Shown here in pieces: positions 56,110-64,000 of a stretch of 64,000 nucleotides of DNA (positions are counted from its first letter, which is position 1; the number at the start of each line of letters is the position of its first letter). Made by a program: the position numbers and the translations under genes. The notes beneath the pieces are model-generated. The model was not told where the DNA came from. It searched no databases and was given only the letters and a program-made list of their open reading frames with translations. This stretch comes from Dromiciops gliroides (Eukaryota > Chordata > Mammalia > Microbiotheria > Microbiotheriidae), in contig NC_057861.1 in assembly GCF_019393635.1 (NCBI RefSeq), positions 454,519,830 to 454,583,829 on the forward strand, read 5' to 3'.

Positions 56110-57250
56110 ACTAATTGGTTGCTGAAACTGGGAGGGTTGTTACAGATTATCTAATCCAGTGGTTCCAATATTTTTGACTGCATATTTTCCCCAGATGGAT
56201 CCATCTAACTCTTTTTTCTTCCCGTTTGATTTTTCATTGAAATCATTGTCCAAACTACAATATCTATCCAAGATATGTATTATAATGCACTAACTTAATG
56301 AAATAGCCATTCGTTTGCAGATCATAGTATGAATAATAAGTATTTTTCATCCATTTCCTTTTACATATGGAAAAATATTAGGCCAGTATCTTTGGAGTAA
56401 TTATGGATTTCATCAAAGAGACTCTATAATGATGGGGATTGTTGTGATGAGTACAGTACCTCATTCATAAACAACAGCATCAGGCAGATTTTGCTCTCTT
56501 TAGGAATCTCTTTTCTATTTGGACCTTGTGTAAGACATTTTCCATGACAGTAAGAAATATGTCAGGCAAGCATATATCTTGTTTTATGTCCCCCTTGACA
56601 ATAATCATAAGTTCATTGAGTTATTTCTGTGACTACATTTATCAAAATATCTTGCATAAGTGACTCCTGAGTGGAAAAGCCTTTAAAGCTATAATTTGAT
56701 CTACCTCGTCAAATGCATTTCTGTAATCAACAAACAATGACCAGGATAGCATTTTAAATTCTCAAGAGAGTTCTATTATTTCTGTGACATTGATAGTTTG
56801 TATAGTATTAATATTCTTCTGTAGAAATTCATTTGCCAGGGCCTTCTTATTCTTGTCTCATTTTTCATCAGGGATACTTTGTATCCATATATAACCATTC
56901 TCATAAAACTTTAATTAAGATGAAAAAGTAGACAAATAATAATGTAGTTAATCAAGTTTTCTGGATTGCCTTTATGGGCTAATAATCTTTTTACTTTCTT
57001 TTGATATCTTTGATTCCCTAAATGTGTTGTAAAATTATCCTCTATGTTTTCAATTGTATTGCTTCTGGCATGGATTCCTTTTTGTGCACTTGATCTTGTC
57101 CAGCCACTCTTTCTAGCGTGTTCTTCATAATGGCCATTTCAGCTTAATCACATCCAGAGGTGTGATGCAGCCAATTCAGCTTTGTTCATGAGAGTCAACT
57201 TTTAAATGTTCAGTCAAAGCATTTACACTTTGGAAATCGTCAAATACTAA
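56110..57250 (-). mobile_element. Antisense RTE-type LINE fragment (reverse transcriptase)
   Basis: Translating the minus strand gives LFVDYRNAFDEVDQI around 56697-56737, the reverse transcriptase motif A of RTE-type LINEs (usual form FVDYxKAFDSV). Further 3' in the element, about 56565-56625, comes GDIKQDICLPDIFLTVMEN, matching the RQGDTxSPxLF block. Then comes LFDEIHNYSKDTG near 56390-56430, matching the segment after the catalytic strand. The order is correct but stops and frame changes intervene, so it is dead. Confidence 0.7.
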
Positions 57251-59005
57251 ATCAGGGTTTGATTATCTACACTTAAGAAAATGATGGGGGGAAATGATTG
57301 TAATGCAAATTAAACTCAAAAGTTTGCCATTTGTCCTTTTTTCTTTCTTTTTTTTGGTGATATTTTAAAAAAATATTTACCAACACACAAATGATCACAT
57401 CCCACAGTGAGATTGAGGGAAGCAGTTGAGTTCTTAATTTCAAAATGTGATAATTCCACTATCACTAATGATGAAATAAATCATTATATTAATTATTAAC
57501 AAATTTGCTCCATTTTCCATCTTTTTGTTGTCTTCATGCCATTTTCATTTATAAAATTTCTGGAGTTGATATGGCTCATTTGGGTCTTATGCTGAACTTT
57601 CTGTAGATTTGTTTTCACTTTCACTGTTCTTCACTGTTTTCTGATACAATACAATGCATAATCTTCCAATATCTTTCTCCACAGTATTTTAACATAACTG
57701 TCATTGGTTGTATGCTCCACCACTTGCAAAAGGGATTAAGCATTTTGTTGGTTATGCCAGTTGCTAGGCTCTTTTAGTGGGGGCAAATGCTTTGTGTATG
57801 TCAGACTTCTACAGAAATTGGTAAAACTGAACATCAGTATGTTTGACTTTTTTCCACTTGCCATTTTTAAAAATCACTGACAACTCAGGTCAAATTAACA
57901 TTTTGCAAAGTGTTTTCATTGTTCATTTTTTTAACGTCATCTCTATCCTTTTTTTTTCTAATTTTCTTTCAATGTTCACGTTTCCTTTAATTTATCTGTC
58001 ACTTAATAGCAACAGCTGCTTGTGATATGATTTCCAAATCAGTAAATCAGTCCTTAAATAGTCAGTTTAATTTATTGGGATGTTATTCTGTGATTGTCAT
58101 GCCTAGGTCCTTCTGAACTCTATTCAGACCTCAAATAGCTTTGAAATATAGGTAGTTCTGAGACATCCAAGAGCCGTTGGCATCTTTTGGAAGTGGAGCA
58201 AAGTTTTGAATGCACTTTTTTTTCTCCCAATCCTCCCGCATGCTCACTTTTCCTTTAAGTGAACCATTCTCAAAGCATGTTTTGACCTCTTTTGCAGGGT
58301 ATTTTAAAATTATTCCCAGAATTACTTTGCTTTTTTTTCTTTGCAAAAAGATGATTTTATATAAGGTATAATAATCTTCATAGTGCCATTTTTGCTTATG
58401 CTTATCATAATTACAGCAAGGTGAGAAGACAAATTATCCCATGGCATAATATGTGTCATTGCTTATGTGTATCTGATTAAAATGCTCTTCTAATAGCTTC
58501 ATTTGCCTGTTCAAACAGGACCTGTGAACCATCCTCTCAGTTAGCTGCAATTTTCTTTTATCTTTCAATTTTGTTTATCATAAACATATCAACAATGAGG
58601 TAGTACCATTTCCCCAGTAAATTTCCACATGTCAATCACAGAATAAAGCTCTCATAGTGAATCTATAATTAGTATGTTTTCTAATCTTCTAAGAACTGTG
58701 ATTCTTATCAGCTTCATTCCCCTTTCCCACCATATTATCACTGTGACTAGTTGCTACTCAAGGCTGAGGACCCATTCTAATCTTTGTTTGTTTGTTTGTT
58801 TGTTTCAAGAATTTATCACCTTCTGGCCAGTCTACTGATAAAAAGCACTTCCAGAATTATCTAAGTTGCTCCATTAATAGCAGACTAGATCTACTCATAT
58901 AAGTTTGAAACATTTTAATATAACTTATTCATCAATGATGTATAGCTTGCAATACAGCATATGATATCACTGGCAAGAAGACAGTATGTTGTAACAATAA
59001 GTATA
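57251..59005. other. Unassigned, possibly more of the RTE element
   Basis: No clear homology. A (TTTG)n run lies at 58780-58806. A 71-codon minus-strand frame at 58131-58346 is unrecognised. The 5' part of the RTE copy could extend into 57300-57700. Confidence 0.35.
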
Positions 59006-59009
59006 CATA

Positions 59010-59145
59010 AAGCCATAGAATTCCGAATTGAAATGGAATATTAAAAATCATCTAGACTTAGTTCTTCATTTTTTAAATGTGGAAACTGAGGCTCAGGGAT
59101 AGTAAATTATTTGTTAGTAGCAAATGCAGTACAAAAATGTAGATT
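59010..59145 (-). mobile_element. MIR SINE, antisense, 3' part
   Basis: AAAGCCATAGAATTCCGAAT, AATCATCTAGACTTAGTTC, AAATGTGGAAACTGAGGCTC and GGGATAGTAAATTATTTG. Confidence 0.7.
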
Positions 59146-60104
59146 TCCTAATTTGTAGTTCCCTATATGTATTCTTTTTTTTTTTTTTCCTCTCCTATGT
59201 GTGACAAGGACCCACCCTAGTTGCCTTACTGGCTGTTACCATATTTATTCAAGACCTCGGTTGCTGGCCAATGCATTTCATACCAGTACTTTGCTTGGGG
59301 AGTTTCAACAAAGTGAAATGTCCTTTAAATGAAACTAATCATTTACTCTCTTCCTCCCCCCAAAGGAAGAAAATCATTTTGCCATACTATAGAAGAACTG
59401 TAGCTACCTGACCAACTTTTTTTTTTTTTTTTTGGCTGGCCCTACATTGAACTGGGATCTATGCCAGGGCAGCTGGGGCAAGATGGCACTTCAGGGACCT
59501 GAAAAATGTATAACTGTGAGGGCTTGGATACTGAATAACAAATTTGTTCGCTACTTTATCCATTTTATAACAACAAATTTTCAAACACTTACTTTACTTA
59601 TAACTATGTATGGTGGTGCTGATATCTTTGTGTATGTTAGAATTTGATTATTGAAAGCACAGGGAGGGAAAAACCATTATTCTGAACCTATGTGGAACTG
59701 TTGAGGTTAACATTTTACCTATAATTCACACTTTTGTAGCTGTATGTAAAAATATGCCAGGTAAATTTGCCCGAAGGCCTAAAATGCCAGATGGACAAAA
59801 GAGACAGGATTACTGGAGGTAAATCAGGTCCACCTGCATATTTGGTTCAACAATTTACAAATCAAAACATGCTAATCAAAGTTTATTATAATCGAGACTG
59901 AATTTCAGTGATGAATGTTTATATTTTTCAACCTTAAAGAAAACTGACTTTATTGTCGAATTTATAAATAGAATTTACTGTCATTTAATTTGGATGAAAC
60001 TAGTAATTTGAATGAAATGATTGATCTCCTCTGATGAAGAATTATGATTTATAAGTACTCTTGAAAATCTCTTGTCATAAATTCCCTATCTTTTTGTCAC
60101 AATT
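59146..60104. other. Unassigned non-coding DNA
   Basis: Two poly(T) runs (59176-59189 and 59418-59433) may be tails of unrecognised antisense retroposons. No gene is seen. Confidence 0.4.
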
Positions 60105-60180
60105 TAATCATCAAGCAATTATTAAATACCTAATAGGTGCGGAGCATGGTGCAAAGCAGTGTCATACAATGCAATGTCAT
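60105..60180 (-). mobile_element. L2 LINE terminal fragment, antisense
   Basis: CAAGCAATTATTAAATACCT, AATAGGTGCGGAGCATGGTG and CAAAGCAGTG. The internal L2-like segment at 60500-60620 (TCAGGAAAGACCCC, GAGCTGAGTTTTGAAAG) is probably the same element, split by simple repeats. Confidence 0.6.
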
Positions 60181-60186
60181 ACATAC

Positions 60187-60490
60187 ATATGCGTGTGTGT
60201 GTGTGTGTGTGTGTGTATACATTTATATAATATATTTACCGTAAGGAGTATTCTATTGGGGAGAAAATGCCATGTAGTCATTCCCTCCCTCCCTCTTTCT
60301 CTCTCTCTCCCTCCCCACAAACTCACATGTATATGTATGTGTGTATGTATATAGATATACACTTATCTAGACATATAGATATGCATGTATATATTATATA
60401 ATATATATTCATACATATCTATAGGCGTATATGTATATGTACATATAAACATATATTTATACATAATACCTATACTAATATAAGCATCTA
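60187..60490. repeat. (GT)n, (CT)n and ATATAC-type simple repeats
   Basis: A GT run at 60189-60215, a CTCC/CT run at 60281-60313, and ATATGT/ATACAT tracts to about 60490. Confidence 0.9.
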
Positions 60491-60620
60491 CAAAATATGT
60501 ATAAGAAATTTGAGGTCCTTTCAGGAGACATAAGCAATTACAGATATCAGGAAAGACCCCATTAAGTAGTTGTAGCTTGAGCTGAGTTTTGAAAGAACTT
60601 ATTAGTTCTGTTAAGTGGAG

Positions 60621-62185
60621 ATGAGTACAAAGTGCATTTAACTTTTCAGTAGCTCAATATCCTTACTTTTGTGCTAGAGATACCTTTAGAGTCCTGTGAT
60701 TTCTTCAGTATGAATATTCTACCCCAATATACTTCAAGAATTTAAAGAAGGTGTTTTCCTGTGGGAGAGGGGAATAATACTACCTCATTGATCAATTTTT
60801 CTAAGTACTAATTGTATTCTTGATTCTGGTTATCCCTTTAATTCTGATAGAGGAGAAAAACCAAAACAAACAAACAAAAATCCTCTACCCTCTCTTGTCC
60901 AGTCCTACAGAATTGTTTGACTTCCGTCTTATCTGTGCTCCTGGCTGTGTGATGCTGGCAATGCTGCCCCTTCTTCACTATTGGGGATCAGTGTTAGGAA
61001 GAGCAGTAGGGGCACTGGGGATTTGTAGAGCAAGGAAGCACTGACAGAGCTTGGCTTTGGCTGCATGTTTCAGCATCTGCTTCTCCTTGCATTGATGCTT
61101 GTATCTAAATGGGATTATTTGGCTGAGGTTCGCATTTATTGCACCAACAGAATGACTGCTCATCTGAGAGTTGGTGAAGGATTCCTTGGTCCTGAACAAG
61201 ACAAGTGGTCCTATTACCCACAAACTTTCACTCTTCAGAGATCAGGATTCTGAAGGAATAGGAGAGAAGATAGAAAAAATTTAAAGTTATGAAGGGACAA
61301 GTAGCAATTAGAGTGTTTATCTGAGTGGACTCTAAAATGGGGTCTGTGGCATGATGAAATGGTGTTTAAGATTAACCAATCAGAGGGGAGGAAGATGGAC
61401 CTCATTTCATCCTTCCAGAGATAGTCAGTCATAGGTTTGTTTCCAAATAAGTATAAACTACCCTTCACCACTTATTGCTTAGTATTCCCTACCTCCTTTC
61501 ACTGGCATCCTGGAGCTCCATCTGTGTGGGCTTCCAAGGCTGGCTATAACATATCCTAGACTTCTCTTCTACAATACTTCTAGATGAGCAATATATGAGT
61601 TTGCTTTTTAAAATAAGGGGCATCACAAAATGCACTACAAATCTCACAGAAAAGCAAAGGTACACTCATCATGGAAATGTTCTTTAGTCAGAAGCCATAT
61701 TGAATCTTCCTCAACAGGAGTGCACTTGTGTGTGGGAGGGGGAAGCTGTTACTAGAGAAGAAGGAACTATTTTTTTTTTAATTGAAAAGATATTCAAAGT
61801 GAGTTAAATGCAATAAAGTAAGAAAAAAGCAGATTAGTGACAAGTTAGAATGATATCTTTTACAAAGCAAAGCTAGATGGGAAAAATGAGAATCAGACCC
61901 TCCAGCCTTCTACTCCATCCCTTTTCAACCTCATTTACCAAACTTGACCACTACATTTCATGTCCTTCACCTCAAATCCCATTCCCAATTAGGAAAGTCA
62001 CCATTGTCCCTCTTTGAAGAATATTACTTATTGATAAAGTTGGAGGAAAGAAAAGTGTGAAGAGAAAACTTGGTAGTTAAAGAGGACTAATCAGAATAAT
62101 TTTAAACTGATTAGAATTGTTGAAATTAAAATCACCCATAGAGAAAGTAAACTGCCATTTTCTCTCATTTTTTTCTCCAACTCTT
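60621..62185. other. Unassigned non-coding DNA
   Basis: No named repeat. Frames at 60820-61253 (plus and minus, 62-81 codons) match no protein family I know. Confidence 0.35.
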
Positions 62186-62189
62186 ACCC

Positions 62190-62690
62190 TGTTGTTCATC
62201 CTTCATTTTTGAAGAGGACTGATGATTGATGCCTTGATTTACATGCAAATTAGATATAAGTGAGGCAGAGGTGCAAAATGTCAGTCTCACTCTCCTTCTT
62301 GAGTCATGGAAGTCCAGTGGCAAGATGAAAGTCAGGACAACTGGAAATGACCCAGGACACAGTGGATGATGTTGACATTTTCAATGCCTGACCAAGCGCT
62401 AATCGCTCCATATCTCCTGTTTTCAGCCAGCCTCCTTCATGGCCATTGAAACAAATTGTTCTCACCTTCACATTCCACTGGGAAAGTCTTCACATGCTTG
62501 GGACAGACATCCTACTAACTCACCTACAGGTTTGAAGTCTGGCAAATACCCTTGTCCTGGTTTAGTCTATTTGCCAAGACAGTTTTATTGAGATATAGCC
62601 ACTGTAAATGCTACACCTTCTTGGAGCCACACATGAGAATTGGGTGAAGGTGGACACCAAAGGTAGATGAGCAACCCTGAAAAAAAGCAT
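62190..62690 (+). repeat. Probable marsupial dispersed repeat, not named
   Basis: Starts near TGTTGTTCATCCTTCATTTT followed by GAAGAGGACTGATGATTGAT, with AAGTGAGGCAGAGGTGCAAA and GGTGGACACCAAAGGTAGAT further in. I recognise the opening blocks as a common marsupial repeat; a related stretch may be inserted at 44433-44493 in reverse. The boundaries are uncertain. Confidence 0.5.
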
Positions 62691-62768
62691 GAGTCTTCAC
62701 TTGAAACCCATACCAGAAATTACTATTAATGATGATCCTTTCAGTATTATTGGCTTTCTGGCTGCCTC

Positions 62769-62769
62769 A

Positions 62770-62823
<54 letters not shown>

Positions 62824-62857
62824 TACACACATATACATATATATATATATATATATG
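62769..62857. repeat. (TA)n-(CA)n-(TA)n compound microsatellite
   Basis: TATATA (to about 62804), then ACACAC, then a second ATATAT run to 62857. Confidence 0.98.
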
Positions 62858-63838
62858 GACTCATGTTTCTACTTTCCCTCTGTCGTTCAAAATGAAATGA
62901 ATATAATATCCCTTTCATAAGAAGGCTCACTGTCTCTGCTCAATCTTGAATTGCTTTCTTAATAGAGAAATGATAGAGTCTGTTCTCTTGTCTTCAGAAC
63001 CAGGCCTACGGCTATTTTTGCTTTTCTTCCTAACCTTGCCTACAACCCTGATTTAATCAGTCAATTCTTTATTATTTATATAGAATCCCAACAACATTTC
63101 CCCATAATTCCCTACCAGTTGTTAGATTGGATTTTCTAATAGAGATATCTTGATATTAAGAAAGGTAAGATGGCTTTGTTCAAATTTCCCAGTCTCATTG
63201 AATATTCTCCATTGAGGATTTCTGTTCTTTTATACCTCATAAATCATGCAATAACTATCCTTTTGTCATGTTAACTTAAAAAGTTATAGATACATAACTA
63301 AATGTCATGTGATTTATCGTTCAGGTAGTTAATCTCTGATGGTAAATATTCTTTAATGTCTGCTTCCACAGTACCAAGTATCCTTCATGTGTGATTTCTG
63401 CAAGTTTGTTGATACTAATATGCAGTCAAATATGCTTGAATTCATCCAATAAGGGTAGACGTGTGAGAAAGAGATATATTTGATTTTACTACTTTTTATA
63501 CCTACAGAAAGTGTTCTTCTTAGTGTCTTCCTGATGTCCATTTTAATTCCTATTTCTACCAAGAACATTAGAAATTCCATTCAGTTACAGATTTGTGCAA
63601 TTCACTCATAGGATATTTTAATGAAGTAATCTTTTGCTTTCTTTTAGTAAAGATATTCATGGATTAAAGATGATAATTACCTATTGACATGTATCAAAGA
63701 CTAGCAAGACAAATGGACTACTACCTTCCAGGGTGATGAAAAAAATCATACACACACACACACACAGCATTTTCAGCCATATTTGTTTAGCAGTGTTTAT
63801 ACATACAGTTTCTGACTAATGGGCTTTTGAGAGAAAGC
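62858..63838. other. Unassigned non-coding DNA
   Basis: A short (CA)n run lies at 63750-63767. No gene is seen. Confidence 0.4.
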
Positions 63839-63840
63839 TA

Positions 63841-63990
63841 CAGCATAGTAAAGAGCACTGGATTAAGATTCAGAATATCTGAGTTTTTGCCGAAGTTCTT
63901 TAACCTCTACTTAAGACTTTTTACCTCCTTTCTAAAATGGGGATAATATTTACCTTGTATACTTTCCATTGTTGTGTAGAACAAATAGAA
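63841..63990 (+). mobile_element. MIR SINE
   Basis: GCATAGTAAAGAGCACTGGA, AGATTCAGAATATCTGAG, TTCTTTAACCTCTACTTAAG, TCTAAAATGGGGATAATATT and CATTGTTGTG follow the MIR order. Confidence 0.8.
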
Positions 63991-64000
63991 TATTGTGTAC

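Overview
The window looks like nuclear DNA of a marsupial, probably an Australian lineage. It is AT-rich and littered with tRNA-derived SINEs of the kind known from marsupials (WSINE1-type short elements and longer MAR1-type elements), Ther-1/MIR copies, antisense and sense L1 3' ends of marsupial type, L2-clade and RTE-type LINE remnants, LTRs and short hAT-like DNA elements. Family names come from memory of the consensus sequences, not from a database search, and the species cannot be fixed.

Only one convincing protein gene is present. At 149-715 on the minus strand lies an intact, intronless 188-codon Ras-family GTPase with all main nucleotide-binding motifs and a C-terminal CaaX box. It carries substitutions at the positions equivalent to HRAS G12, G13, T35, A59 and Q61. 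An AATAAA on the minus strand close to the left edge of the window may end its transcript.

The rest is intergenic sequence. From 1.3 to 12.4 kb there are nested SINEs and short L1 pieces, including a 124-bp L1 stub with a 19-bp target-site duplication. From 12.4 to 17.8 kb there is an unusually repeat-poor stretch, which could hold conserved non-coding elements. From 18.7 to 26.7 kb there are two L1 3' ends in opposite orientation, an antisense L2-clade LINE with a decayed reverse transcriptase, a 100-bp near-perfect hairpin, and a solitary LTR with 6-bp duplications that was itself hit by a 184-bp hAT-like element with 8-bp duplications. From 28 to 52 kb there are L2 and L1 remnants with an embedded LTR, hAT pieces, several young SINEs and microsatellites. 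From 53.4 to 55.3 kb two 7SL (SRP) RNA pseudogenes lie in opposite orientation among three SINEs. From 56 to 57.3 kb there is an antisense RTE-type LINE fragment. The last 6 kb is mostly unassigned.

There is no operon-like organisation, no CRISPR array and no plasmid or phage feature. Apart from the Ras-like gene, the open reading frames of 60-160 codons are SINE or LINE shadows or chance frames in low-complexity DNA.
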